Counted from the first letter of the stretch, positions 1-8,114 are shown. The stretch is 50,354 bases of DNA from Acidobacteria bacterium 5-1 (GCA_002050455.1 MWZA01000169.1:1-50354), one strand, 5' to 3'. Numbers and translations: made by a program. Notes: a model not told the origin generated them from the letters alone.

Positions 1-110
1 TTAACAATCCTAAATTGAGCAATAATCGCATCATTAAAGCCTTGCCCGTTTTCAGCGCGTTTGTCATAGCTTGTGTTGGCGCGGTTATCTGCTATAACTC
101 TTTAATATAG
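1..110 (+). CDS. C-terminal fragment of a NicO/RcnA-like metal permease (partial)
   Basis: Frame 3 is open from the window edge to TAG at 108-110, giving 35 residues. They form one hydrophobic helix (ALPVFSAFVIACVGAVI) preceded by a short polar stretch, which resembles the last membrane helix of NicO/RcnA-type nickel/cobalt permeases. The next gene is a Ni/Co-type permease only 28 nt downstream on the same strand, which supports a metal-transport operon. The fragment is too short for a firm family call, and any polytopic membrane protein could end this way. Confidence 0.45.
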   Translation, partial: NNPKLSNNRIIKALPVFSAFVIACVGAVICYNSLI

Positions 111-138
111 TTTTAATTTTTTGGTAAAGAGTTTTCCA

Positions 139-879
139 ATGACAGAATTTTTATTGATTTTTGCGACTTCAACGTCGGGCGTTTTATTTCTCGGGTTTTT
201 TCTCGGCTTAAAACACGCGACGGAAGCCGACCATCTGGCGGCGGTTTCAACTATTGTTTCCGAACGCAAAAGCCTTTGGAGTTCAGCATTTGTCGGCGGA
301 TTATGGGGCTTGGGTCATACGATTTCGCTTTTTATCGCGGGAATTTTTGTGCTTTTGCTGAATTTTCAAATCAGCGAAAAGACCGAACAGGTGTTGGAAT
401 TCGGCGTCGGCATAATGTTGGTTTTTCTCGGTTTGAATGTTTTGCGAAAATTGCTCAAAGGCGGAAAACTTCATTTTCACACACACGAACACGGCGAACA
501 CGCGCACGTCCATCCGCACGTTCACGAAGTAGGACACGAAGACGAACCGCATACGCATCACGGTTTTTCGTTTAGTCCACGCGCACTTTTAATTGGAATG
601 GTTCATGGATTGGCAGGCAGCGCGGCGTTGATGCTGATTGTGATTCCAACTATCGAATCGCGCGTTATGGGTCTGCTCTACATCGTAATTTTCGGCATCG
701 GCTCAATCGGCGGAATGATGTTGATGAGCCTTCTCGTTGGATTGCCGTTTCACCTGACAGCTTCGCGGCTTAATCGCTTTAATTATCTGCTGCAAAGCAT
801 AGCGGGATTTGTCAGCATCGGTCTCGGACTTTACATTATCTACGAAAAGGGTATTACCGAAGGTTTGTTTAGGATTTAA
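139..879 (+). CDS. Nickel/cobalt permease of the NicO/NiCoT type (UreH-like)
   Basis: The gene encodes a polytopic membrane protein of 246 residues, probably a nickel or cobalt transporter of the cytoplasmic membrane. The first helix carries HATEADH, the HX4DH signature that binds metal in NiCoT/NicO permeases. A histidine-rich loop in the middle (many HxH pairs around HTHEHGEHAHVHPHVH) is typical of RcnA, HupE and UreH-like relatives. About six hydrophobic helices are visible. The ORF track starts at TTG 121, but ATG 139 has AAAGAG about 9 nt upstream and gives a normal N-terminus, so I chose it. It follows another permease fragment, so the two may form one system. The direction of transport cannot be read from sequence; the His-rich loop fits either uptake or efflux members. 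Confidence 0.8.
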   Translation: MTEFLLIFATSTSGVLFLGFFLGLKHATEADHLAAVSTIVSERKSLWSSAFVGGLWGLGHTISLFIAGIFVLLLNFQISEKTEQVLEFGVGIMLVFLGLNVLRKLLKGGKLHFHTHEHGEHAHVHPHVHEVGHEDEPHTHHGFSFSPRALLIGMVHGLAGSAALMLIVIPTIESRVMGLLYIVIFGIGSIGGMMLMSLLVGLPFHLTASRLNRFNYLLQSIAGFVSIGLGLYIIYEKGITEGLFRI

Positions 880-1010
880 TTCCAAATTTTACATTCCAAA
901 TTCCAGATTCATTTTCTCGCATCACAAAAACTGTCAAAAACTTTGCAAAATATCTCACTTCTCGTTACGCTTTGGATAGCTAAAACAGCACAAGGAAGTT
1001 ACAAAGCGAA

Positions 1011-2954
1011 ATGATAAATTTTAATTCGGGAATCTGCACAAATTTTCAAAGCGCAACTTCGCGCGAATGGCTGGAAACAAACGGCATCGGCGGTTTTGCG
1101 TCGTCAACAATTTCGGGCGCGAACACGCGCCGTTATCACGGACTTTTGACAGCCGCCGTCAATCCTCCGCTCGGGCGCGTAACGATGCTTTCAAAGTTTG
1201 AAGAAACCCTCGTCATTGACGGCGAAAGATTTGAACTTTCTTCGAATCAATATCTTAATGCGATTTATCCCGAAGGCTATAAGTTTCTGAAAAACTTTCG
1301 CTTAGAGCCTTTTCCAATCTGGAATTATCAGATAAACGGAATTGAAATTGAAAAGTCAATTTTTATGGCTTACGGAGAAAATACCACCGTTTGCCGATGG
1401 TCAATCAAAAATCGAACCAACAATAACCAAATCGAATTAGAATTAAAACCGCTTCTGTCCTTTGTTGATTATCACAGTCTTCAGCACGAAAACGACGATA
1501 TAAATCCGTCATTTGAGGTTTCGGAAAATCTTGTAACAATTCATCCATTTGACGGAATGCCTTCGCTCTGTTTTACGAATAACGCGAATAAGGTTGAAAA
1601 AACCGGCGTTTGGTATCGCAATTTTGAATACGCCATTGAAAAAGAGCGCGGTTTTGATTTTTTGGAAGATTTGTTTCAGCCGTTTAATCTGAAATTTGAT
1701 TTATCCAAAGATGCAGCGGTTATCGCTTCGCTTGAGCCGCAGGATTTATCGAAAGTTTTGAGTTTGCAAAAATCGGAAATCGGACGGCGTGAAGCATTGA
1801 TAAAAACCGCCAAAGTGAAAGACGATTTTACCAAACAACTCGTGTTGGCGGCTGACCAATTTATCGTTTCGCGCGGCGACGGCAAGACCGTTATCGCCGG
1901 TTATCATTGGTTTTCTGATTGGGGACGCGACACCATGATTGCCCTAAACGGTTTGACTTTGGCGACCAATCGCTATTCGATTGCAAAAAGTATTCTTCTC
2001 GAATTTTCCAGACATATTTCCAAGGGAATGCTGCCGAATCGCTTTCCCGACGCGGGCGAAATGCCGGAATACAATACGGTTGACGCGACGCTCTGGTATT
2101 TTGAAGCAATTCGCGCTTACGCCGAAAAAACCGAAGATTACGATTTTATTCGCAATAGTCTATACGAAAAACTTGTCGACATTATTCTCTGGCATCTGAA
2201 AGGAACTCGCTACAATATTCATATTGACACGGACGGCTTGCTTTACGCGGGCGAAAAAGGCATGCAGCTAACCTGGATGGACGCGAAAGTCGGTGAAACG
2301 GTTTTTACGCCGCGCACGGGAAAAGCCGTCGAGATACAAGCACTTTGGTATAACGCTTTGTGCGTTATGGCGGATTTTGCCGAAAAATTCGGCGATAAAA
2401 AAGATAAAGAAAAATATTTGGAAATGGCGGACAAAGCCCAACAAAGTTTTAACGATTTATTTTGGAACAAAGCGGAAGAATGTTTGTCTGACGTGATTAA
2501 CGGCGGAGAAAAAGACGCTTCTGTCAGACCAAATCAGGTTTTCGCGGTTAGTTTGCCAAACATGATGGTAAGTATCGAAAAAGCGCAAAAAATCGTGAAA
2601 AAGATTGAAGATGAACTGCTGACACCATACGGTTTGCGCTCACTTTCGCCGAAAAACAAAAATTATTGTCCGTATTACGTCGGCTCGCCGTTTGAGCGCG
2701 ATTTCGCTTACCATCAAGGCACGGTTTGGTCGTGGCTTACCGGCGCATTTGTAGTCGCTTATCGCAAAGTTAATGCTGACGGGCGCGAAACCGAAAATCG
2801 CGTGAACAAAATTTTAGAAAATTTCAAAAATCATTTAACCGAAGCCGGACTTGGGCAGATTTCCGAGATTTTTGACGGCAACGCGCCGCACGCGCCGCGC
2901 GGCTGCATTGCACAGGCTTGGAGCGTAGCAGAAGTTTTGCGAATTTGCCTCTAA
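1011..2954 (+). CDS. Glycogen debranching enzyme (archaeal/bacterial type, amylo-1,6-glucosidase)
   Basis: This 647-residue cytoplasmic enzyme matches the GDE_N plus GDE_C architecture. The N-terminal beta domain (about 1-260) holds the diagnostic NGIGGFASSTISGANTRRYH segment. The C-terminal (alpha/alpha)6 barrel (about 270-640) holds HWFSDWGRDTMIA, TWMDAKVGE and YHQGTVWSWLTGAF, which form the active-site cleft in this family. The predicted role is hydrolysis of alpha-1,6 branch points of glycogen. Length is normal for the family. GGAAG lies about 16 nt before the ATG, so the ribosome binding site is only fair. It stands alone between a permease and a convergent AAA+ gene. A GH15 glucoamylase-like enzyme at 42.8-44.8 kb could act on the same polymer. 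Confidence 0.9.
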   Translation: MINFNSGICTNFQSATSREWLETNGIGGFASSTISGANTRRYHGLLTAAVNPPLGRVTMLSKFEETLVIDGERFELSSNQYLNAIYPEGYKFLKNFRLEPFPIWNYQINGIEIEKSIFMAYGENTTVCRWSIKNRTNNNQIELELKPLLSFVDYHSLQHENDDINPSFEVSENLVTIHPFDGMPSLCFTNNANKVEKTGVWYRNFEYAIEKERGFDFLEDLFQPFNLKFDLSKDAAVIASLEPQDLSKVLSLQKSEIGRREALIKTAKVKDDFTKQLVLAADQFIVSRGDGKTVIAGYHWFSDWGRDTMIALNGLTLATNRYSIAKSILLEFSRHISKGMLPNRFPDAGEMPEYNTVDATLWYFEAIRAYAEKTEDYDFIRNSLYEKLVDIILWHLKGTRYNIHIDTDGLLYAGEKGMQLTWMDAKVGETVFTPRTGKAVEIQALWYNALCVMADFAEKFGDKKDKEKYLEMADKAQQSFNDLFWNKAEECLSDVINGGEKDASVRPNQVFAVSLPNMMVSIEKAQKIVKKIEDELLTPYGLRSLSPKNKNYCPYYVGSPFERDFAYHQGTVWSWLTGAFVVAYRKVNADGRETENRVNKILENFKNHLTEAGLGQISEIFDGNAPHAPRGCIAQAWSVAEVLRICL

Positions 2955-2982
2955 GTCTCCAAAATATTTCAGTTACTATTTT

Positions 2983-3124
2983 AGGACTTTCTCAAAATAC
3001 AGAGAAAAAGCAAAATTATTAACTGATTTGCAAATAAAAATCTTTTTTACCGAAAGACAGTTGATAGTTAATAGTGGGCAGCTAATAGTTTGCTGGCAGA
3101 ATCTTCGATTTTTGAGATAGTCCT
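2983..3124. repeat. Imperfect 15-nt inverted repeat enclosing about 140 bp; possible MITE or IS remnant
   Basis: The left arm (2983-2997, AGGACTTTCTCAAAA) and right arm (3110-3124, TTTTGAGATAGTCCT) are inverted copies with one mismatch. They enclose a gene-free AT-rich stretch between two convergent genes, which also contains short-period repeats (GATAGTTAATAGT). The size and terminal symmetry would suit a MITE, but I see no target-site duplication and no second copy in the window. Confidence 0.3.
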
Positions 3125-3130
3125 GTATTT

Positions 3131-3161
3131 AAAATAAAAAGTGAGGACAAACTGTCCTCAC
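3131..3161 (-). terminator. Rho-independent terminator of the Clp-like ATPase gene
   Basis: A perfect 9-bp stem (GTGAGGACA/TGTCCTCAC) with a 3-nt loop spans 3141-3161. On the minus strand it is followed by TTTTTATTTT. It lies about 50 nt past the stop of the minus-strand ATPase gene. Confidence 0.85.
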
Positions 3162-3209
3162 GATAATCAGTCAAAAGTTGGATTTGCATTTTCCAACGAT
3201 TTTTCGAGA

Positions 3210-4415
3210 TTAATTCTCGTAATGTTCGCTGGTTGATTTACTTCTCTCGGTAGTATTTGCTTGCGGAAGCGGCAAACCGACGGCATCGTATTTTGCTTCG
3301 GGTTCGTCGTCCGTCAAATCTTCTTCATATTCGCTGACAATCATCTTGCCCGCTTGTTTCGAGAAAATAAGTTTGGCTTGTTTTTCATCAAAATCAACCG
3401 TTACCATATCACCCGTTTCAACTTGCTGGGTTGCCACCAGATTAGATAACGGATAAACCAAAAAGCGTTCAATCGCGCGTTTTAAGTGTCGTGCGCCGTA
3501 TTTCAAATCAATACCTTCACTCAACAAGTATTCCTTTGCTTCGGTTGTGCATTCAAAAGCGAATTTTGTTCCGGCGGATTCAGTAATGCGATCTTGAACC
3601 GAGCGCAGTTCGATTTCTAAAATCTGGCGCAGATGATGTTCTTTCAAACTGCGGAACACAACAACTTTATCAATGCGGTTCATAAATTCGGGCGAGAACT
3701 TACGTTTTGCGGCTTCCAGCGCGGTGCGATAAATTTTCGTATCAATTTCGTTATCATCTTGATTTTTTCCGGCTTTTGTCGGAGCAAATCCGATGCCGCC
3801 GGAAATCATTTCCGACATTTCGCGTGCGCCGAGATTTGAAGTCATAATGACAACCGTTCTCGAAAAATCAACGCGGCGATTATCGCCCAAAGTCAGTGTC
3901 GCTTTATCCAAAATGCCTAACAGAAGCTGCCACAGCGCGTCCGAAGCCTTTTCGATTTCGTCAAAAAGAACAAAAGTTAATTTTGTATCTTCAGTGTGCG
4001 CTTTGTCGAGGTTTTCCTGCGTCAACATCGGCGAAGTTTCGCGGTGTCCCAAATATCCGGGAGGCGAGCCGATAAGTTTGGCAATTTCGTGCGAATGTTG
4101 AAATTCGGCGCAGTCAATTTTAACAACCGAATGCGGCTCGCCAAACAAAACTTGCGCCGCCGCTTCGACCACGCGGGTTTTTCCCGAACCGGTCGGACCG
4201 AGAAAAAGCATTGTGCCGAGCGGACGCGCCGGATTGTTCATTCCCGCCAGATAGATTTGGAAAATTCCGCTCATCCGCCGGACGGCGCGTTCCTGTCCGA
4301 CAATAAAAGCCGAAAGTTTGTCTTCAAAATCTTTGGCTCGCGGACTCTTTTTATCCGGGTCAAGCAAAAATAATTTTTCGGTAGTTTCTTTCTTTTTAGC
4401 CATTTCGTTTTTCAT
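3210..4415 (-). CDS. Stand-alone Clp/Hsp100 D2-like AAA+ ATPase with an IGF tripeptide
   Basis: This 401-residue protein is a single AAA+ module of the ClpA/B/C second-domain type (AAA_2 plus the C-terminal small domain). Counted from the chosen start, it shows Walker A GPTGSGKT near 73-80, the substrate-gripping pore loop GSPPGYLGH near 117-125, Walker B FVLFDEIEKA near 148, sensor 1 TSNLGA near 190, an arginine-finger region (SPEFMNRID) and sensor 2 YGARHLKRAIERF. It lacks the Clp N-domain, the D1 ring and the ClpX zinc finger. Between TSNLGA and SPEFMNRID it carries GGIGFAPT, placing an IGF tripeptide where ClpA and ClpC have their ClpP-docking loop. The ORF track starts at TTG 4469, but ATG 4415 has GAGGAGAG ideally spaced upstream. 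It is monocistronic with its own terminator. Predicted role: ATP-driven protein unfolding in the cytoplasm, with a ClpP partner possible but unproven. Confidence 0.8.
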   Translation of the reverse strand: MKNEMAKKKETTEKLFLLDPDKKSPRAKDFEDKLSAFIVGQERAVRRMSGIFQIYLAGMNNPARPLGTMLFLGPTGSGKTRVVEAAAQVLFGEPHSVVKIDCAEFQHSHEIAKLIGSPPGYLGHRETSPMLTQENLDKAHTEDTKLTFVLFDEIEKASDALWQLLLGILDKATLTLGDNRRVDFSRTVVIMTSNLGAREMSEMISGGIGFAPTKAGKNQDDNEIDTKIYRTALEAAKRKFSPEFMNRIDKVVVFRSLKEHHLRQILEIELRSVQDRITESAGTKFAFECTTEAKEYLLSEGIDLKYGARHLKRAIERFLVYPLSNLVATQQVETGDMVTVDFDEKQAKLIFSKQAGKMIVSEYEEDLTDDEPEAKYDAVGLPLPQANTTERSKSTSEHYEN

Positions 4416-4749
4416 TTCTTTTCTCTCCTCGTCCGTTAAAAGAACGCTTTTTCTGCGAGCGTCTTGCAAAATATAGACGAATTTTCAAAACTGAGTTTGC
4501 CGGAAAGATTCACGGCAAATTCTTGTCTATATTGATGATTTCAAAAGATTTTACGTTGGCTGGACTTTGGATTATGGAAGGCTTTCGTCCATCGGAATGC
4601 GAACCGATTTCATACAAATTGCGGCTCTGCTTAATGTTTAACATAGATTAGTAAAATAATGCAAGCAAAATTTTATTGTGAAGGATGCCGCGAAGAATAA
4701 ATTTTTGAGCATTTTGAGAAATAGAGAAATTCAGCAACGAACAACAGTT
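4416..4749. other. Intergenic region without a supported gene
   Basis: This 334-nt stretch is upstream of the minus-strand ATPase gene and presumably holds its promoter. A 38-codon plus-strand frame (ATG near 4533 to TAG near 4648) has no ribosome binding site. A short hairpin (ATCGG/CCGAT) occurs near 4590. I see no tRNA or other recognisable element. Confidence 0.5.
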
Positions 4750-5025
4750 CTATTTTGTAGTTGTCTGTTTGATATTTTGCAGAGATTTTTGGCTATACTT
4801 TGGGTTGTCATTATTTATTTCGATAAATTTTATCATGGCAGACATTTTATTCTTTTCAACTTCGCTTCTCATAAATTCATAGTGATGTTGACAAGAAGCT
4901 AATTCTATTCCCATTCCTTCAAAAATGACTTTGTATTTAATTGGTTCAAGACAGCCAAAAATTGTGTCATCTTCAATAAAGTTAATTATTTGACATATCT
5001 CTAATGCTTCAATTTCATTTTCCAT
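4750..5025 (-). CDS. Unknown small protein, 91 aa
   Basis: I do not recognise this gene. The predicted product is a soluble, acidic-to-mixed protein of 91 residues with an amphipathic N-terminus (MENEIEALEICQIINFIEDD), two adjacent histidines and a lysine-rich C-terminus; there are no membrane segments. Codon use looks like real coding sequence, and the plus-strand ORF over it (4678-4902) is less protein-like. The ribosome binding site is weak. A perfect 17-bp palindrome lies only 17 nt upstream of the ATG, so expression may be controlled by that hairpin or by a protein that binds it. It stands alone in a 1-kb gap. Confidence 0.5.
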   Translation of the reverse strand: MENEIEALEICQIINFIEDDTIFGCLEPIKYKVIFEGMGIELASCQHHYEFMRSEVEKNKMSAMIKFIEINNDNPKYSQKSLQNIKQTTTK

Positions 5026-5041
5026 ATAATTATTACTTTTT

Positions 5042-5079
5042 TGTGTCTGTTGAAAATTAAATAATTTTCAACAGACACA
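5042..5079. repeat. Perfect 17-bp palindrome with a 4-nt loop
   Basis: Left arm TGTGTCTGTTGAAAATT (5042-5058), loop AAAT, right arm AATTTTCAACAGACACA (5063-5079). There are no mismatches. It sits 17 nt upstream of the ATG of the 91-aa minus-strand gene, so it is either in its promoter/operator or in its 5' leader. There is no T-run on either side to suggest a classic terminator. Confidence 0.8.
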
Positions 5080-5282
5080 GCCACATTTTGTAAATCTTAG
5101 TTCCAAACCGATATCAAAAAACTCAAAAATATAATTGCAAGGAAAAACTATCAAAATGTTTTCAATAATACAATCAAATTTTTGTCTGAGATGTTTCAGT
5201 GAAATTTAATAGTAAGGTTTTTTACATAACGCTTTGCTAAGATAAATTGTGCATATTGTTGACAAGAAAAGTTTAGAATCCA

Positions 5283-5432
5283 AACTTTAGCTTGTGTTTG
5301 TTTGAAGGAAGACACGCTCTTTGCGTGAACTCTGAACAAAAGAAGAATTGATTTTACCAGCCGTTAAATCAAATTTGGAATTGAGCAATTGAGAGATGAA
5401 ATATGAATTGAATTTCATCTCTCAATTTTTTT
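5283..5432 (+). ncRNA. Candidate small RNA ending at an orphan terminator
   Basis: No plus-strand gene lies upstream of the strong terminator at 5387-5432, so a short untranslated transcript is a reasonable guess. TTGACA occurs at 5259-5264, but no good -10 box is found at 16-18 nt. Inside the interval a small hairpin (CACGC-TCTTT-GCGTG) follows a GAAGGAAG purine tract. The 5' end is arbitrary. It does not match the SRP RNA core and I cannot assign it to 6S or any known family. Confidence 0.25.
5387..5432 (+). terminator. Strong terminator-like hairpin without an upstream gene
   Basis: A perfect 16-bp stem (AATTGAGAGATGAAAT, 5387-5402, with ATTTCATCTCTCAATT, 5412-5427) has a 9-nt loop and runs into a T7 tract at 5426-5432. 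It is oriented for plus-strand transcription. The nearest upstream plus-strand gene is more than 2 kb away, and the next gene starts 75 nt downstream, so it may end a small RNA or act as an attenuator for the acyltransferase gene. Confidence 0.65.
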
Positions 5433-5506
5433 AAATTTAAGAAAAACAGTCAAGTTTTAACAACTCAAGTGAGAAATTAAACAAATAGTTTGGTATTTTC
5501 TATTAA

Positions 5507-6217
5507 ATGACGCAAAAAATCGAAAATTCCTACCGCCGTGCTGATTTGTCCACTTACTCTTTCAAGCAAAGGATTTTGATTCATTTTGCCGATTGGACAT
5601 TTTATTTGTTGATAAAGTTTATCGGTAAAACTATCAGATTTGAAACCGAAGGCTGGGAAAATTTTGAGAAAATAGAGCGCGACGGCAAAATTCCGGTTTA
5701 TGCAACTTGGCACAATCGGATTTTTCCGTCAGTCTATTTTCTCAAAAATCGCGGCATCGTCGTGCTGACTTCACAGAGTTTCGACGGTGAGTATATTGCT
5801 CGATTTATCAGGCGTTTCGATTATGGTGTGGTGCGCGGTTCGTCAACGCGCGGCGGCGTTGGTGCGCTGGTTGAAATGATTCGCCTGATGCGGCAAGGTT
5901 TGCCGATGTGTTTTACGGTTGACGGTCCGAAAGGCGCACGTTACATTGCCAAAAAAGGCGCGATTTTGCTGGCGAAAAAGACGGGAAATCCGATTGTGCC
6001 GTTTTTGGTTGAAGCCGAAAAATTTTGGACGCTCAACAGTTGGGACAAACTGCAAATTCCGAAGCCTTTTACGCGGGCAAAAGTTTTTATCGCCGAACCG
6101 ATTTATGTGGCGAAAAACGCGGACGATGAGGAAGTCGAAAATAAACGCCAAGAGCTGCAAAAAAAACTTGACCAAACGACTACACTTGGGAAGCAATGGC
6201 GGGAAAGCGAAAAATGA
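5507..6217 (+). CDS. DUF374-family lysophospholipid acyltransferase-like protein
   Basis: This 236-residue protein matches the DUF374 branch of the lysophospholipid acyltransferase (LPLAT) superfamily. The catalytic histidine is in YATWHNRIF (H69), where DUF374 proteins have HNR instead of the classical HX4D. The conserved blocks RGSSTRGGVGAL (about 109-120) and FTVDGPKGARY (about 137-147) follow in the usual order. An N-terminal hydrophobic stretch (FADWTFYLLIKFIG) suggests membrane attachment at the cytoplasmic face. The likely role is acyl transfer in envelope lipid or lipid A-type synthesis; the substrate is not known. The ribosome binding site is weak. Confidence 0.85.
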   Translation: MTQKIENSYRRADLSTYSFKQRILIHFADWTFYLLIKFIGKTIRFETEGWENFEKIERDGKIPVYATWHNRIFPSVYFLKNRGIVVLTSQSFDGEYIARFIRRFDYGVVRGSSTRGGVGALVEMIRLMRQGLPMCFTVDGPKGARYIAKKGAILLAKKTGNPIVPFLVEAEKFWTLNSWDKLQIPKPFTRAKVFIAEPIYVAKNADDEEVENKRQELQKKLDQTTTLGKQWRESEK

Positions 6218-6297
6218 CTTTTTGTAATAACAACTTTGAATTGTTTATGATAAATTTAGTCAGTTTTTGATTGTAATCAAATGGAGAAAATAAAAAG

Positions 6298-6975
6298 ATG
6301 CCGTCATTTAATGAAATTATTAATCAAGCAAAGGAAAAATTTAATTTAGGCGACAGGACGGAAACATTGTTTTCGGCTTTGTCGGCTTTGATAATTGATA
6401 AAGACGATGGCGGTTTTGCAGGGTTTTTGCAAAGATTTAACGACGCAGGCTTGGGCGATACGGCTTCTTCTTGGGTAAACTCAGGCGTGAACACGCCAAT
6501 TTCTAATGAACAACTTGAATCAGTTTTGGGAGAAAATACGCTCAATGAAATCTCCCGAAATGTCGGACTTGATTACCAAACGACAACTTCCGTTTCTGCT
6601 TTTATGATTCCGCAGATCGTTGATGAATTAACCCCAGAGGGCGTTCCGCCCGCAGAAAATAATTTGCTTTCGAGAATCGGAAGAACTGTCAGCGACATAC
6701 CGCCCGGCGAACCTTTTGACCGCGTGGGAACTGCTGCCGCCGGAACGATTAACGAAGAAAACAGAGTGGTTGAGGCAAATTTTGGCGCGGTTGCCGAAAG
6801 CGAAAATAATTCGGCTTTGGGGTGGATTTTACCGCTGATTATTCTCGCTTTGTTATTAGCTCTGGGTTTTATGTTTTGTAGTAAATCCGAGCCGATTGCT
6901 GATACCGTTAATATGAATGTAAATCAGTCGGCTATAAGTGTAAATTCAAATTCTGTTGTAAATGTCAATAAATAA
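6298..6975 (+). CDS. YidB/DUF937-like protein with a C-terminal membrane anchor
   Basis: The product has 225 residues. The N-terminal 120 residues match the YidB (DUF937) family: the GFAGFLQRFNDAGLGDTASS and SWVNSGVNTPIS segments, then a helical LDYQTTTSVSAFMIPQIVDEL part leading to LTPEGVPP. One membrane helix near 178-195 (WILPLIILALLLALGFM) is followed by a short Asn/Val/Ser-rich tail. Some related proteins carry an OmpA-like domain after this helix; here the chain ends after about 30 residues. The function of the family is not established. A GGAG ribosome binding site precedes the ATG. It is convergent with ctaA and separated from it by a two-way terminator. Confidence 0.75.
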   Translation: MPSFNEIINQAKEKFNLGDRTETLFSALSALIIDKDDGGFAGFLQRFNDAGLGDTASSWVNSGVNTPISNEQLESVLGENTLNEISRNVGLDYQTTTSVSAFMIPQIVDELTPEGVPPAENNLLSRIGRTVSDIPPGEPFDRVGTAAAGTINEENRVVEANFGAVAESENNSALGWILPLIILALLLALGFMFCSKSEPIADTVNMNVNQSAISVNSNSVVNVNK

Positions 6976-6995
6976 ACTTTATTTTTATTGTTTGG

Positions 6996-7030
6996 AAAAA
7001 GCTGACGCGAAACAATATGTCCGCTTTTTT
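6996..7030. terminator. Bidirectional terminator between the YidB-like gene and ctaA
   Basis: The stem AAAAAGC.GAC/GTC.GCTTTTT contains one T-C mismatch and a 12-nt loop. The A-run on one side and T-run on the other allow termination in both directions between two convergent genes. Confidence 0.6.
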
Positions 7031-7076
7031 ATTGAAGAAATTTTAACTTAAACCTCTCTTGATATGCTTTTTGAGT

Positions 7077-8027
7077 TTATTGCAAATTATTTTTTGCAAA
7101 GATTTTATCTTCCGCCAAAACGCTTGCCGCCAACAAAACAAACGAAATCCAAACCGCATCTGCCAAAAAAAGATGAATAATTTGCATGACAATTGGCGAA
7201 AGTGTTAAAAGCGTCAACGCGCCCGACGCAAATTGAATCAAAACCAAGATTGTCAAAATATTTGCCCAGCGATTTACCCAAAAAATTTCTTTTGCTTTCG
7301 ACTTTAACCAACCTGCTAAAAATATCAGAAAAACTCCAACCGAAACTGACAAAATTGGATGACTGACGCGCAGACGAAGAAGAATATGCGAAGTTTCAGA
7401 GAAATCTTTCGTAAAACCTTCGGAAAGCGTCGCTGACGGAAAAAGCATACTGCTCAAAGCCGCCACCGAACCGCTCATTCCGACAAAAAATACGCCTAAA
7501 ATTGCTAAGCCGAGCAATAATAATACTTTTGGTTGAGCCTTAAAATTAAAAGTCTTGCCGCCGCTGGCAAACCACGCGGTCAAACTCAAGGAAGCCAATA
7601 AAATAAAGGTGTTCGTTAAATGTCCAATCATCCAAAACGGACGCGCCGCCGTCAAAGTTTCCGCCGTATTGCCTGTCAAAACCAAACCCGCGCCGACAAG
7701 TGCTTCGGTGATAATAAAAATAAACGAAATCAACGCTGTTTTTCTGACCGCATTACCTTTTACAAATTTGCGGAATGCCCAAATCAGTAAAATCAAAACC
7801 ATCACAAAAGCCAAACCGCTGGTTAAACGATGCGAATACTCAATCACGGTTTTCAGTTGCGGTGCAGACGGAATGACTTCGCCATTGCACGTCAGCCAAT
7901 GCTGTCCGCAACCGTCGCCCGATTTTGAGGCACGCAGGAAAACGCCCCAAATTATCACAAGGATATTAAAAGCCAACACAAACCAAGCGTATTTGGCGAA
8001 CTTTGACAGTTTTAATTCAGCGTTCAT
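7077..8027 (-). CDS. ctaA: Heme A synthase (COX15/CtaA family)
   Basis: This 316-residue, eight-helix membrane protein oxidises the C8 methyl of heme O to a formyl group, making heme A for aa3-type oxidases. The four heme-binding histidines are visible in IEYSHRLTSG, IGHLTNTF, RLRVSHPILS and QIIHLFLADA. The first external loop has GDGCGQHWLTCNG, the paired cysteines (C39 and C46) of the Bacillus-type enzyme. Length is normal. It is monocistronic here. The heme A-requiring oxidase ctaCDEF lies 22 kb away on the other strand. No ctaB (heme O synthase) is in the window. Confidence 0.92.
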   Translation of the reverse strand: MNAELKLSKFAKYAWFVLAFNILVIIWGVFLRASKSGDGCGQHWLTCNGEVIPSAPQLKTVIEYSHRLTSGLAFVMVLILLIWAFRKFVKGNAVRKTALISFIFIITEALVGAGLVLTGNTAETLTAARPFWMIGHLTNTFILLASLSLTAWFASGGKTFNFKAQPKVLLLLGLAILGVFFVGMSGSVAALSSMLFPSATLSEGFTKDFSETSHILLRLRVSHPILSVSVGVFLIFLAGWLKSKAKEIFWVNRWANILTILVLIQFASGALTLLTLSPIVMQIIHLFLADAVWISFVLLAASVLAEDKIFAKNNLQ

Positions 8028-8114
8028 TTTGTTAAATTCAATTTATCGGTTTCAAAAAATAGAATAACACTTAAATTTTGAAACCTAAATGGCACACAAA
8101 ATTAGAAAAACTTA

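Noticed and set aside
276-575. Shadow ORFs over the His-rich permease (276-575 plus, 301-561 minus)
   Set aside because: They are low-complexity translations of the histidine codons in other frames; the permease frame has clear motifs.
4560-4640. tRNA-like hairpin (ATCGG-AATGCGAA-CCGAT) upstream of the Clp-like gene
   Set aside because: The loop has 8 nt, no acceptor, D or anticodon arms fit around it, and no CCA-like end follows.
4533-4648. 38-codon plus-strand ORF starting MISKDFTLAGLW
   Set aside because: No ribosome binding site, no recognisable family and no conserved context; it may be chance.
7555-8067. 170-aa plus-strand ORF over ctaA
   Set aside because: It is the antisense frame of a clear heme A synthase and has no homolog features.
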